From Sphingobium sp. (GTDB taxonomy: Bacteria; Pseudomonadota; Alphaproteobacteria; Sphingomonadales; Sphingomonadaceae): a stretch of 64,000 nt of DNA. Shown here in pieces: positions 26,396 through 35,488 of this stretch. Made by a program: the position numbers and the translations under genes. The stretch is taken from positions 1 to 64,000 of the forward strand of contig NZ_QFOA01000010.1 of the NCBI RefSeq assembly GCF_003248505.1. The letters run 5' to 3'. The notes under the pieces are model-generated. The model was not told the DNA's origin. It ran no database searches and saw only the letters and a list, made by a program, of their open reading frames with translations. Every line of letters starts with the position of its first letter. Within the stretch, counting starts at the first letter, position 1.

Positions 26396-28309
26396 TCACG
26401 CATAGCGCGCGCGCGGCAGGTCCGCGGCATTTACGCCGACCTGTTCGGAATGCAGAACGACCGCATCGCCCTGGGCTTTAGCGCCGGAGCCGAAATTATC
26501 GCGCCCCTGCCCCCGGCCCTGCATCTGGGATTGCGCCGATGACTGGCTCCATCCCTGTTGCTGGCCCTGTTGCTGGCCCTGGGCCGTCCATCCGCCCTGC
26601 CCCTGCTGGCCGGACGATTGCTGCGAGCCCGGATGATTGCCGCTGTCGGTGCGTGACGCTTCGGCGACCACATGTCCGCGTTCGATCTTCATGTCGGCGA
26701 TGCGAACCGCCGACAGCGCCGGGTCGCCGCGCAGCCGATCGCTTTCCTGCCTCAGCGCCTGTTCGGCGATGTCGCTCGCCACGGTGAGGCTGACCGCCGC
26801 GCCGTCCGCCGACTGGCGGATGTCGACCTGCACCGGGCCGAGCCGGCCCGCGTCGATCTGAAAGTGGCTCCGCGCCCCATCGGCGGAAAATCGGGCAATG
26901 TCACGGGCAAGACCGTCGATCCATTGGCCCGATACGCCCATGTCCACCACCTGCGCGCCGAGCGTCGCGGAAAGATCGACGGTCGGGAGGGCGGTCATGG
27001 CCTGAACCGGCGATGGCGGCGCGGCGGTGGGAGACAGTATCGGCGGCGTTGGAACGGCCTCCGGCGTCGCATGGCTGCGGGCCGGCATGTCGATAGCGCG
27101 GTCGGCGACCGACGTGCCCGCGTCACCCTCCCGCTTGTGGAGCTGGTCACGGGCCAGTTGCAGCAGCGACATCACCTCCGTCATGGACCGGCGCGGCAGG
27201 GCAGCGGCTTGCGAAGCTTCGGGCGACGGCGCGGGCCGGGCTTGGTCCAGCGCTTCGGATGCAGCCGGGTCAGCAACAGCGTTCGGGAGCGGCACGGACT
27301 GCGTAGCCTTGGGTGGGATTGGCGCGGATTGGGCCACAGCGACCGGGGGAACCGGCGCGGATGGGGGTGTCTCCGTCGATTCCGCGACCATGACGGGCAG
27401 CGTCGTGTCGGGGGATAGCGGTTGCGACGCCCCATTTGCGACCGGCGCACGGGCGGCGGGAAGCGAGGGTTCGAGCGTCGGCTGCTCCCCTACCGACGGA
27501 CCGCGAGGGGTTTCCACAAAGGGCATCGCCGGGGCTTGAGCCATGATCGCGGCCGGTCGCGCGCTGCCGGTCACTGGAGACGTCGATGCTTCCATGCCAG
27601 CGATGGCCGGGGACGGTTGCGGCGTTTGCGCAACGACGATCGGCGGCGCGACTGCGACAGGAATCGGCGCAGGCGCGAACGGGGACGCAGGCACGGCAAC
27701 CGCAGCGTCGACCGCTGGCGTTGCTGCCGTCTCGCGCTCCATCTCATGCGACGAGGCGTCTGCGGCGGGTATATCGTCATCCGCCAGGGGTAGTGCCGGG
27801 GTGGCAGGTGCCGCTTCCGGGAGCCGCGCGGGCCTGCCCTGCTTCACCGGTGGCGCATCGGCGGCGGCCCGCGCTTGCCCGCTGGGCGCCGACGGTAATG
27901 GGAGGGGCGCGACCGACACCTGTTGGGGCGACGTTTCGGAGGGGGCTGCTATTGCCGCGTCTTCAGCCGAAGGAGGACTGCCGTCGGGCGCAGGCGCGGG
28001 GACGCCCAGGGGCGCTGCTGGAACGGCGTCAGCGGTCCCCTGAGGTGGCGAGGGCAAGGGTGCTGACGCGGGCGGCGCGGGATGCGCAGATATAGGTAGA
28101 GCGGACGATTCGAACGCAGGGGACGCGGGCTCGGCTGGAGCGGGCGCGGGATGCGAAGACCGTTTCTCCACAGAGGGCGGCGGCGCTGCCGCATCCTGCA
28201 TCAGCGTGGCGAAATCCGGACCGTCGCCCGTTGCCGGATCGCCCGATCTGGCGCTGGCGGGCGCGATGCCGGGCAGCAGCAGGGACTTGAGACTGGTCAG
28301 CATATTCAT
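26396..28309 (-). CDS. fliK: flagellar hook-length control protein FliK
   Basis: A 637-residue secreted ruler protein. Most of it (about 20-480) is Ala/Pro-rich low complexity, as expected for the ruler part. The C-terminal domain (about 500-575, with GRLGPVQVDIRQSADGAAV) is the switch domain that contacts FlhB. A Gln/Gly-rich stretch follows (GQQQGQQQGWSQ). GGGGAGG before ATG 28309 fixes the start; an in-frame ATG at 28375 lies inside fliJ. It is long for the family, although the hook protein here is short. Confidence 0.9.
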   Translation of the reverse strand: MNMLTSLKSLLLPGIAPASARSGDPATGDGPDFATLMQDAAAPPPSVEKRSSHPAPAPAEPASPAFESSALPISAHPAPPASAPLPSPPQGTADAVPAAPLGVPAPAPDGSPPSAEDAAIAAPSETSPQQVSVAPLPLPSAPSGQARAAADAPPVKQGRPARLPEAAPATPALPLADDDIPAADASSHEMERETAATPAVDAAVAVPASPFAPAPIPVAVAPPIVVAQTPQPSPAIAGMEASTSPVTGSARPAAIMAQAPAMPFVETPRGPSVGEQPTLEPSLPAARAPVANGASQPLSPDTTLPVMVAESTETPPSAPVPPVAVAQSAPIPPKATQSVPLPNAVADPAASEALDQARPAPSPEASQAAALPRRSMTEVMSLLQLARDQLHKREGDAGTSVADRAIDMPARSHATPEAVPTPPILSPTAAPPSPVQAMTALPTVDLSATLGAQVVDMGVSGQWIDGLARDIARFSADGARSHFQIDAGRLGPVQVDIRQSADGAAVSLTVASDIAEQALRQESDRLRGDPALSAVRIADMKIERGHVVAEASRTDSGNHPGSQQSSGQQGQGGWTAQGQQQGQQQGWSQSSAQSQMQGRGQGRDNFGSGAKAQGDAVVLHSEQVGVNAADLPRARYA

Positions 28310-28313
28310 GTCT

Positions 28314-28739
28314 TCACGCCTCCCCAGACCGCTGCATCCGGCGATAGCGCGGCAATGCGGCCAATTTGTTTTCACGCCATTCCTCCAGTTCCGCGCGAGC
28401 GCGGTCCTTCAAACGAGTGGCGATTTCCTTTTCACGGTTCGCCGCGAGCGTCAGGCCTTCCTTCGTCTCGACCTTCCTGTTCGCGTCGTAAAGCGCTCCG
28501 TCGAGCTGGCGACCCGCCTGTTCCAGCCGGGTCGCAAGTTCCTGCATCGCGGCGAAGGATGCGCCGGTGGCAAGGCCCTGCGTGCCGAACAGGTCGCTGC
28601 GCACGCGGGCGAGCCGCTCGATATTATGGGCGATGCCCGCCGCCTCGTCCCGCGCACGGGCGGCTTCGGCGACGGCCATGGCGTGCTGCACATGGCGGAC
28701 GCGCAACACGCGCTGGCGGCGACCGACAAGCCCCTTCAT
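28314..28739 (-). CDS. fliJ: flagellar export protein FliJ
   Basis: A 141-residue coiled-coil cytosolic protein that links the FliI ATPase to the export gate. It is rich in Arg, Glu and Ala with heptad-like spacing throughout. Identification rests on composition, size and position: it overlaps fliI by four bases and precedes fliK by 4 bases. Confidence 0.85.
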   Translation of the reverse strand: MKGLVGRRQRVLRVRHVQHAMAVAEAARARDEAAGIAHNIERLARVRSDLFGTQGLATGASFAAMQELATRLEQAGRQLDGALYDANRKVETKEGLTLAANREKEIATRLKDRARAELEEWRENKLAALPRYRRMQRSGEA

Positions 28740-30064
28740 GCGCCGAAGCCCGCGACGAGCGCGTCGGCGCTGGTAGACAGGTCGATGCGGCTTTTCTGGT
28801 CCTGCCGGATGAAGTCGAGGATTTCCTGGCGGCGGCGCACCGCTTCGTCGATCACGGGATCGTTGCCGGGACGGTAGGCACCCATCAGGATGAGATCGCG
28901 ATTTTCCTCATAGGCGGCCCACAGGCGGCGATAGCCCGCCGCCGCCTGGCGATGTTCGTCGTCCACCACATCGGCCATGACGCGCGAGAGCGACTTGCCG
29001 ATATCGATGGCGGGAAAGATCGACTGTTCCGACAAATGGCGCGACAGGACGAAATGGCCGTCGACGATGGCGCGCGCCGCGTCCACGATCGGGTCGTCGG
29101 TGTCGTCGCCGTCGGCCAGCACGGTGTAGAGCGCGGTGATCGACCCGCCGGTGCGGGCGTCCACCCCTGCGCGCTCGACAAGGCGCGGGATCAGCGCGAG
29201 GGCGGAGGGCGGATATCCCTTCATCGCGGGCGGTTCGCCCAGTGCCAGGCCGATCTCCCGCTGAGCGTGGGCGCAACGGGTCAGGCTGTCGATCAGCAGC
29301 AGCACTTTCTTTCCGCGTGCGCGGAAATATTCGGCGATGGCGGTGGCGCGCGCGGCGGCGCGCAGGCGCAGCACCGGGGGATGATCGGCGGGCACGGCGA
29401 CGACGATGCTCTTGTGCATCGCGCCCTTGAGCTTGGTTTCGAGGAAGTCGCTGACCTCGCGGCCCCGTTCGCCGATGAGGCCGGTGACGACGATGTCCGC
29501 TTCGGCCCCGGCGATCATCTGCCCCATCAGCACCGACTTGCCGACGCCCGACCCCGCGATGATCGCGATGCGCTGGCCGCGCCCGGCGGTCAGCAGCGCG
29601 TTGACCGCGCGCACTCCGAGGTCGAAAGGTTCGGTGACGCGACCGCGGTCGAGGACGTTGCCCCTGACCCCGTTCAGCGGCCAGACGCCACCCGCGATGA
29701 TCGGCCCCTTGCGGTCGAGCGGCTGGCCCATAGCGTCGATGACACGGCCGATGAGGCCATCGCCGACCTGCACCATGTTAGCCTGACTGTCAGGCTCCAC
29801 GCGGATGCCGTTTTCGAGCGGGGCGTCGGCGTCGAGCGGCACCAGCAGCGTGCGGTCGCCGCGAAAGCCGATGACTTCGGCGCGGCAGACCGACCCGTCG
29901 CTGGCAAGCACGCGTGCGCCCGAACCGATGGGACGGCGAAAGCCGGTCACTTCCAGCATCCCGGCGTCATGGCTGACAAGGCGGCCGACATGGCGCGGCG
30001 CGCGGTTCTGCACCTGAAGATGGTCGAACAGGCTTTCGGCCTGCGCCAGCGCCGCGCGGATCAT
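28736..30064 (-). CDS. fliI: flagellum-specific ATPase FliI
   Basis: A 442-residue ATPase of the flagellar export machine, related to the F1 beta subunit. Walker A is AGSGVGKS at 170-177, Walker B is in KVLLLIDSLTRCAHAQREI (about 256-274), and the Arg-rich nucleotide region GRGGRE-like motif reads GERGREV. It overlaps fliH and fliJ by four bases each. Confidence 0.97.
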   Translation of the reverse strand: MIRAALAQAESLFDHLQVQNRAPRHVGRLVSHDAGMLEVTGFRRPIGSGARVLASDGSVCRAEVIGFRGDRTLLVPLDADAPLENGIRVEPDSQANMVQVGDGLIGRVIDAMGQPLDRKGPIIAGGVWPLNGVRGNVLDRGRVTEPFDLGVRAVNALLTAGRGQRIAIIAGSGVGKSVLMGQMIAGAEADIVVTGLIGERGREVSDFLETKLKGAMHKSIVVAVPADHPPVLRLRAAARATAIAEYFRARGKKVLLLIDSLTRCAHAQREIGLALGEPPAMKGYPPSALALIPRLVERAGVDARTGGSITALYTVLADGDDTDDPIVDAARAIVDGHFVLSRHLSEQSIFPAIDIGKSLSRVMADVVDDEHRQAAAGYRRLWAAYEENRDLILMGAYRPGNDPVIDEAVRRRQEILDFIRQDQKSRIDLSTSADALVAGFGA

Positions 30065-30696
30065 GCCTTGCCTTCCATATCGTCGAGCAGCGCGCGCAAG
30101 CGCGACAGGCGCACGTCCGGGCCATCTTCGACCCAGCCGTCCATGGTTTCGAGGCGGACGCAGCCGCGCTGCATCGTCTGGTCGGCGACCAGCGGCACGC
30201 CGATGGCCTCGTCCTTCAACATATCGGCATCGTCAGGATGGAGATGCAGGGCACTGCGGTCCTGATTGCCCTCGATGAAGGCGGCGACGGTATCGCAGCG
30301 CTGAACGAGGCGGTCCATGTCGATCTCCACCTCGCCCACGATCTGTTCGACGAGGCGCACCACCGTGGCGGACAACATGGTGGACAGCATCCCGCTGGGC
30401 GCGGGCGCCAGCAATTCGAGCGCTTCGGAAAGGCGGCCCTGCGCCTCGACCGCGTCCGCCTGCGCTTCGGCAGTGATGCGGCACCCTTCCTCGAACCCCA
30501 TGGTGAAGGCTTCCATCCGCGCTTCCTCGAGCACGTCGACGGGTTCGACCGGCACCAGTTCGCCGCGCAGGGCAGCGGTCTGCTGCCCCGCAGGCGCGGT
30601 GTAGAGGCTGCGAAAGCCCCCTTCGACCGGGCGGAAGCCCGCGACCGCGACCGGCGCTGCGTCGATCGCCGCGTCTGCGCCCCAGATCCTAGACAA
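30061..30696 (-). CDS. fliH: flagellar export regulator FliH
   Basis: A 211-residue cytosolic protein that binds FliI and ties it to the C-ring. The pattern fits FliH: a poorly conserved N-terminus, a helical middle (MEAFTMGFEEGCRITAEAQ), and a C-terminal domain with LHLHPDDADMLKDE. It overlaps fliG by 8 bases and fliI by four. Confidence 0.9.
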   Translation of the reverse strand: MSRIWGADAAIDAAPVAVAGFRPVEGGFRSLYTAPAGQQTAALRGELVPVEPVDVLEEARMEAFTMGFEEGCRITAEAQADAVEAQGRLSEALELLAPAPSGMLSTMLSATVVRLVEQIVGEVEIDMDRLVQRCDTVAAFIEGNQDRSALHLHPDDADMLKDEAIGVPLVADQTMQRGCVRLETMDGWVEDGPDVRLSRLRALLDDMEGKA

Positions 30697-31705
30697 AATC
30701 GTTGCCCTTTCCGCCGAGCATGATGGTGCCCGCGTCCGCCATGCGGCGCGCGGTCGCGATGATGAGCTTCTGCGCGTCGATCACTTCGGCAAGGCGGATC
30801 GGCCCGCGTTCCTCGATCTCGTCGGCGATGGCCTGCGCGGCGCGGGCCGACATGCAGCTGAAGATCTTGCCCTTGAGCATGTCGTTCGTGCCCTTCAGCG
30901 CCACGACCAGCACGCTGCTGTCGATCGTGCGCATGAGCGTGCCCAGATTCTTGTCGTCCATGTCGATGAGGTTGTCGAAGACGAACATTTCCTCCTCGAT
31001 GGTCTGGGCGATCATCTTGTCGCGTTTGGCGACGGCCTTCATGATCCGCTGCTCATTGTCCTTGCGGACATTGTTCATGATCGCGGCCGCCTCGACCGTG
31101 CCGCCGCGCTGCGACGCTGCACCCTGCTTGTTGACCGGGCCGCGCAGCAGGAGCGTTTCCAGATCCTCCAGCGCCTCGTTCGACACCGGGCCGAGCGTGG
31201 CGATGCGGTACACGATCTCTTCCTGATATTCGACCGGCAGGAGTTGCAGCACGTCGGCGGCGACCGGCGCTTCGAGATGGGCGAGCACGATCGCCATGAT
31301 CTGCGGATGCTCCGCCTCGATAAGCGCTGCGATCTCCTTGGCGTCCATCCACTTCAGCATTTCGAGCTGGGTGGAGCGGGTCGGCGGAGTGATGCGCGCC
31401 AGGATGGTTTCGGCGCGCTCCTCGCCCAGCGCCTTGGTCATCGCGCCCCGGATGTGGCGGGTCGCGCCATAGCCGATGGTGGTGCGCTTCTTGGCCTTGT
31501 TGACGAAATGGTCGAGCGCCTCGTTCACTTCCTCAGGCTCGACATCCTGCACGTCATACATGGCGTAGCCGAGCTGGCGCACTTCGTCGGGTTCGAGGCG
31601 CGAGAGGATCTGGGCGGCTTCGTCCTCGTCGAACAGCATCAGGAGGACGGCGGCGGCGGCGCTGCCCTTGAGCGCCTCGGGACGACCGGGGACGATCTCA
31701 GGCAT
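30689..31705 (-). CDS. fliG: flagellar motor switch protein FliG
   Basis: A 338-residue C-ring protein that receives torque from the stators. Family features are ALKGSAAAAVLLMLFDEDEAA near the start, the EHPQ motif (ALIEAEHPQIMAIVLAHL) of the middle domain, and the charged C-terminal torque helix around DDKNLGTLMRTIDSSVL with KIFSCMSARAA. It overlaps fliF and fliH by 8 bases. Confidence 0.97.
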   Translation of the reverse strand: MPEIVPGRPEALKGSAAAAVLLMLFDEDEAAQILSRLEPDEVRQLGYAMYDVQDVEPEEVNEALDHFVNKAKKRTTIGYGATRHIRGAMTKALGEERAETILARITPPTRSTQLEMLKWMDAKEIAALIEAEHPQIMAIVLAHLEAPVAADVLQLLPVEYQEEIVYRIATLGPVSNEALEDLETLLLRGPVNKQGAASQRGGTVEAAAIMNNVRKDNEQRIMKAVAKRDKMIAQTIEEEMFVFDNLIDMDDKNLGTLMRTIDSSVLVVALKGTNDMLKGKIFSCMSARAAQAIADEIEERGPIRLAEVIDAQKLIIATARRMADAGTIMLGGKGNDFV

Positions 31706-33467
31706 TTTCCTTTTCCTTCTTCGCTTCCTTGAGGAGGTCGCGAACCACGAGGGCGGCGCGATCCGGGTCCTGCTTCACGAAGTTGCGGATGAGGTCGGCG
31801 CGCTGGGCATAGTCGTAAGCGGAGGAGATCATGTCGAGCGTCACCTTCCCCTCGCCGCCTTCGGCATTGGGGACGGGGGCCTGCCGCATCAGTTCGCCCG
31901 ATATTTCGCGCCCGATCTGTTGCCCGGTTTCCGCCTTCGCCTCTTCCTCGGCGGCCTGTGCCGCGGCGCGGCGCTTGAGCAGCGGGCGACCGATGCCGAA
32001 GATCACGAGCAGCGCGACGAGCAGCGCGGACAGGTTGCGGGTCAGCGGCGCGATCCAGTCGGCTTCATACCAAGGCGTTTCCACGGCGGCTTCCTTGACG
32101 AAGCTGCGCGAGGACAGCGCGACCACGTCGCCGCGCGCCTGGTCGAAGCCGACCGCGCCCTTCACCAGTGCTTCGAGCGCCGCGATTTCCTGCGCGGAAC
32201 GGGGCTTGCCGTCCGGGCCGTTGTCGAGCGCCACGGCGACCGACAGACGCTTGACCGTGCCGATCGCGTCCTTGGTCACCGAAACCTCGCGGCCCAGTTC
32301 GAAGGAGCGGTTGAAGGTTTCTTCCGTCTTCATCAGCGGATTGGGCGGCGTGCCGGGCTGCGCGCCCTGGGCACCCTGCGCCGTCTGGCCCTGCGCCACC
32401 GCCTGCCCGTTGGGGTTGGTCTGCGTGACGGTCGGGTTGACGGGCGCCTGATTGCTGAGCGCGCCGGGGATGCCCGAGGCTTCGCCTGCGCCCTGGCCGC
32501 GCGGGTCGGATGCCCATGTGCCCTGTTCGGTGCGCAGGCGCGCTTCGTCCTGCGGATAGGTTTCGCGGGTCGCCTGCCTTTCGGCGAAGTTCAGTTCGGC
32601 ATGCACTTCGGTCGAGAAATTGCCCTGCCCCAGGATCGGGGTCAGCAACGCGATGACGGACTGCTTGTAGCGATCCTCCATCTTCGACTGGACAGCGATC
32701 TGGCGGTCGTCGGCGGCATTGCCGTCATTGTCGCTCAGCAGGCGTCCGTTCTGGTCCACCAGCGAAATGTCGTCCGGGCTGAGTTCCGGGATCGACGATG
32801 CGACGAGGTGAACGATGGCGCTCACCTGCTGATCGGTCAGCGTGCGCCCGTTGGCCAGACGCAGCATCACCGATGCGGACGGCTTGGTCCGTTCGCGCAG
32901 GAAGACGCTGGGCGGTTCGACGGCAAGATGCACCTTCGCGCTTTCGACGCTGTCGATCGCCTCGATCGTTCGGGCGAGATCCATCTCGCGGGCCGAGCGC
33001 AGCTTTTCTCCCTCGACCGCGCGGCTCGCGCCCATCGGCAGGCTGTCGATCATGCTGTTGCCGTCGGGCGCGCTCTTGGGCAGGCCCTGCGCGGCGAGCA
33101 TCATCTTCGCCTTGAAATAATCGCCCTCGCCCACGGTCATCGCGCCGCCATTGTCGAAGTCGTATTTGATGCCGTTCTGGTCGAGCACCTGCGCCACAGC
33201 CGACTTGTCGGCGTCGGGCAGGCCCCGGAACAGGTCGCGCTGCGGCGGTTCGCGCAGCGCCAGCCAGGCAGCGCCAGCGACCGCCACGGTGCCGAGCAGG
33301 CCGATCAACGGCAGGCTCTTCGCCACGGCGGGTTGCTTCATGAAGCCGGTGAAGCGCGCCTTGACGGCGTCGAAGCCTTTGGCCCCGCTGCCGAAGGAGG
33401 CGGCCGAAGCGGCGGGGAGCGCGGGGGCGGCGGTGCCGACCGTGGTGGAAAGGGCGTTCTCGCTCAT
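31698..33467 (-). CDS. fliF: flagellar MS-ring protein FliF
   Basis: A 589-residue inner-membrane ring protein. Membrane segments lie at about 50-70 (LIGLLGTVAVAGAAWLAL) and 485-505 (LSALLVALLVIFGIG), enclosing a large periplasmic part with the ring-building motifs (RDLFRGLPDADKSAVAQ; VHLAVEPPSVFLRE). The C-terminal tail would bind FliG. Three bases separate it from fliE. Confidence 0.97.
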   Translation of the reverse strand: MSENALSTTVGTAAPALPAASAASFGSGAKGFDAVKARFTGFMKQPAVAKSLPLIGLLGTVAVAGAAWLALREPPQRDLFRGLPDADKSAVAQVLDQNGIKYDFDNGGAMTVGEGDYFKAKMMLAAQGLPKSAPDGNSMIDSLPMGASRAVEGEKLRSAREMDLARTIEAIDSVESAKVHLAVEPPSVFLRERTKPSASVMLRLANGRTLTDQQVSAIVHLVASSIPELSPDDISLVDQNGRLLSDNDGNAADDRQIAVQSKMEDRYKQSVIALLTPILGQGNFSTEVHAELNFAERQATRETYPQDEARLRTEQGTWASDPRGQGAGEASGIPGALSNQAPVNPTVTQTNPNGQAVAQGQTAQGAQGAQPGTPPNPLMKTEETFNRSFELGREVSVTKDAIGTVKRLSVAVALDNGPDGKPRSAQEIAALEALVKGAVGFDQARGDVVALSSRSFVKEAAVETPWYEADWIAPLTRNLSALLVALLVIFGIGRPLLKRRAAAQAAEEEAKAETGQQIGREISGELMRQAPVPNAEGGEGKVTLDMISSAYDYAQRADLIRNFVKQDPDRAALVVRDLLKEAKKEKENA

Positions 33468-33470
33468 CGA

Positions 33471-33836
33471 TTATACCGGCATGCTCATGATGTCCTTGTA
33501 GGCGGACAGGAGTTTGTTGCGGACCTGGAGGGTCGCCTCGAAGCTGACCGACGCCTGCTGCTTGGACAGCATGACGGCGGCGATATCGGTGGTTTCGCCC
33601 TTTTCGAACGCGGCGGCGGCTTCGCCCGCCTGGTTCTGAAGGCCGTTCACCTGTTGCAGCGCGCTGGACAGCGCGTCGGTGAACGCGCCGGGCTTGGTTT
33701 CCTGCGCACCGCCCAAAGGAGCGTTGCCGCCCACGGTGGGCGCGGAGGACACGTCGCGCAGCGCCGCGTTCCTTTGCAGGATGGCGTTGCGGATCGCCAT
33801 CACGCTGTCGGTCGGGGACAGGCCGTTGATCGCCAT
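33471..33836 (-). CDS. fliE: flagellar hook-basal body complex protein FliE
   Basis: A 121-residue export substrate that joins the MS ring to the rod. The C-terminal half (about 60-120, AFTDALSSALQQVNGLQNQA and VSFEATLQVRNKLLSAYKDIMSMPV, given in parts) is a clear FliE match. It begins 14 bases after flbD, so the activator gene and the fli structural genes are linked. Confidence 0.95.
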   Translation of the reverse strand: MAINGLSPTDSVMAIRNAILQRNAALRDVSSAPTVGGNAPLGGAQETKPGAFTDALSSALQQVNGLQNQAGEAAAAFEKGETTDIAAVMLSKQQASVSFEATLQVRNKLLSAYKDIMSMPV

Positions 33837-33850
33837 GGTTCAGCGCTCCT

Positions 33851-35152
33851 TCAAGCCGCGGCCAGCTCGCGCATTTCGGCGAGCCGATAGCGCAGCGTGC
33901 GTTCGGAAATACCGAGCTTGCGCGCGGCGGCGGCCCGGTGGCCGTCCGTTTCGCGTAGCGCGGTGCGGATCGCCTCCAGCTTGGAATGGCGGGCGACGTC
34001 GCGCAGGCGGATCGGCTCGGCGGGCATCAGAGCGGCAGGCGCGACGATCGGATGCGCGGGCGCGGCGGCGATCTGGGGTGCGGACCCCATGTGCAGGTCG
34101 CTCGCCTCGATCCGGTCGCCGTCGCGCAGCACCACAGCGCGCTGAAGCACATTGCCCAGTTCGCGGGCGTTGCCGGGCCAGGCGTGGGCGAAGAGCTTGT
34201 CCAGCGCATCGGCGGTCGGCCAGACGAGCCCGGCCTTCCCCATGTCGGACATGCGCAGCAGCATGGCGGCGGCGATCGCGCTCACATCGCCGCGACGCTG
34301 GCTGAGCGGGCGCAGTTCGAGCGGCATGACGTTGAGACGCCAGTAAAGATCTTCGCGAAAGCGGCCTGCGGCGACTTCCTCGGCAAGGTTGCGGTTGCAC
34401 GCGGCGATCACGCGGACGTTGACCGGAACCGGATGGGTCGCCCCGACCGGGAGCACTTCGCCCTCCTGCAGCGCACGCAGCAGCTTGGCCTGAAGCGCGA
34501 GCGGCAGTTCGGCGATTTCGTCGAGAAACAGCGTGCCGCCGTCCGCCGCGAGGAACAGGCCTTCCGAAGCGGTCGCGGCGCCGGTGAAGCTGCCCTTGCG
34601 GTGCCCGAACAGCATCGCTTCCATCATGGTTTCGGGTAGCGCAGCGCAGTTCACGGCGATGAAGTCGTGGCCGGTCCGGCCCGACTGGGCGTGGAGGAAG
34701 CGCGCCATGCCTTCCTTGCCGGTGCCGGTATCGCCCTGGATGAGGACGGTCGCGTCGCTACGCGCCACGCGGCTCGCCAGCGTCATCAGGCGGGCGCTGC
34801 CCTGATCGCCCACTGCCGGGACGTTCGCCGGACGGGCGAGTTCGGCGATGAGGGCGAAGGCAAAGCCCATGTCCGCCATGCCGAAGGCGACGCGTGCGGG
34901 CAGGCCGTTTGCGGCGGCAAGCAGCGAGGGTGCGCCATCGACAAGGGTGATGAGGATATCGCGATGCGTCGCATGGGCGATCTCGGTCGCCAGCAGTATG
35001 CGGCGCGTGTCCCGATCGGGCGCACCGGACTTCTCGCGCGGGCTGGCGGCATCCACGATCCGCACGGCGTAAAGCGCATTTTCAAGCCAGTGCTGCAAGC
35101 CCGGAACGAGCGCGCAGACGCCACGGCTCACGTCAAGCGATGACATGACCAA
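33851..35152 (-). CDS. flbD: sigma-54-dependent flagellar transcription activator (FlbD-like)
   Basis: A 433-residue AAA+ activator. Residues 1-115 look like a diverged N-terminal domain without the aspartate pocket of a receiver. The AAA+ domain has Walker A GDTGTGKE (140-147), the sigma-54-contacting loop GSFTGA (187-192) and Walker B LFLDE (208-212). A Fis-type helix-turn-helix is at about 395-425 ([21 protein letters not shown]). Four sigma-54 promoters stand in this locus, so it is the probable flagellar activator. It heads the fliE-flhB run. ATG 35152 or 35146 may be used. I call it FlbD-like by position in Alphaproteobacteria; FleQ-like is an alternative name. Confidence 0.85.
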   Translation of the reverse strand: MVMSSLDVSRGVCALVPGLQHWLENALYAVRIVDAASPREKSGAPDRDTRRILLATEIAHATHRDILITLVDGAPSLLAAANGLPARVAFGMADMGFAFALIAELARPANVPAVGDQGSARLMTLASRVARSDATVLIQGDTGTGKEGMARFLHAQSGRTGHDFIAVNCAALPETMMEAMLFGHRKGSFTGAATASEGLFLAADGGTLFLDEIAELPLALQAKLLRALQEGEVLPVGATHPVPVNVRVIAACNRNLAEEVAAGRFREDLYWRLNVMPLELRPLSQRRGDVSAIAAAMLLRMSDMGKAGLVWPTADALDKLFAHAWPGNARELGNVLQRAVVLRDGDRIEASDLHMGSAPQIAAAPAHPIVAPAALMPAEPIRLRDVARHSKLEAIRTALRETDGHRAAAARKLGISERTLRYRLAEMRELAAA

Positions 35153-35244
35153 TTTCCCACATTCTGGCCGGCTTGTACCCCCGTACGCCCCTAGCCCCTT
35201 CGATGATCGGGTTTTACCGCGAGCGTGGTTATTAGATGGTTAAT

Positions 35245-35282
35245 GCCGGTCGGCATCTTGCCGCCCGACCGGCAATTTTTTT
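35245..35282 (+). terminator. rho-independent terminator on the plus strand with no gene before it
   Basis: GCCGGTCGG (35245-35253) pairs perfectly with 35265-35273; the 11-base loop is followed by AA and seven T (35276-35282). The shape is that of a strong plus-strand terminator. The only gene upstream, flbD, is on the other strand. The rest of 35153-35488 holds a candidate regulator site at 35284-35298 and the fliC promoter, and no coding sequence I can support. Confidence 0.7.
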
Positions 35283-35283
35283 C

Positions 35284-35298
35284 CGGCAAAAACGGCAG
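35284..35298 (+). promoter_or_regulatory. candidate FlbD-binding (ftr-like) site
   Basis: CGGCAAAAACGGCAG fits the core CGGC--AAA--GC-G of the Caulobacter flagellar ftr element as I remember it (consensus not checked). It lies between the divergent flbD and fliC genes. The upstream C of the remembered consensus is missing. Confidence 0.3.
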
Positions 35299-35397
35299 CT
35301 TATAAGACCTTGGTCTAAAGCGCGCGCGATGCGCCCGCGTAAGGAGTGCGGACGCCTGCCGAATCGCCGCGCTTTTCAAAAAAATCGCAGGCCGCGT

Positions 35398-35424
35398 TAA
35401 AGCCCGGACGCCCCCCGCCGTTAT
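35398..35424 (+). promoter_or_regulatory. sigma-28 (FliA) promoter for fliC
   Basis: TAAAGCCC (35398-35405), an 11-base spacer, and GCCGTTAT (35417-35424), close to the sigma-28 consensus TAAAGTTT-N11-GCCGATAA. The expected transcript start near 35431 leaves a leader of about 58 bases before the fliC ATG. Confidence 0.85.
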
Positions 35425-35488
35425 CCCCTTTCGAGGCCGCAAGCGCCCTGATGGCAGCGACCGAATGATTGAACGGAAAGGGAATATC

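Noticed and set aside
31668..33890. Long open frame on the plus strand (740 codons) opposite fliF and fliE
   Set aside because: Shadow frame; composition is the reverse-complement effect of codon bias in fliF.
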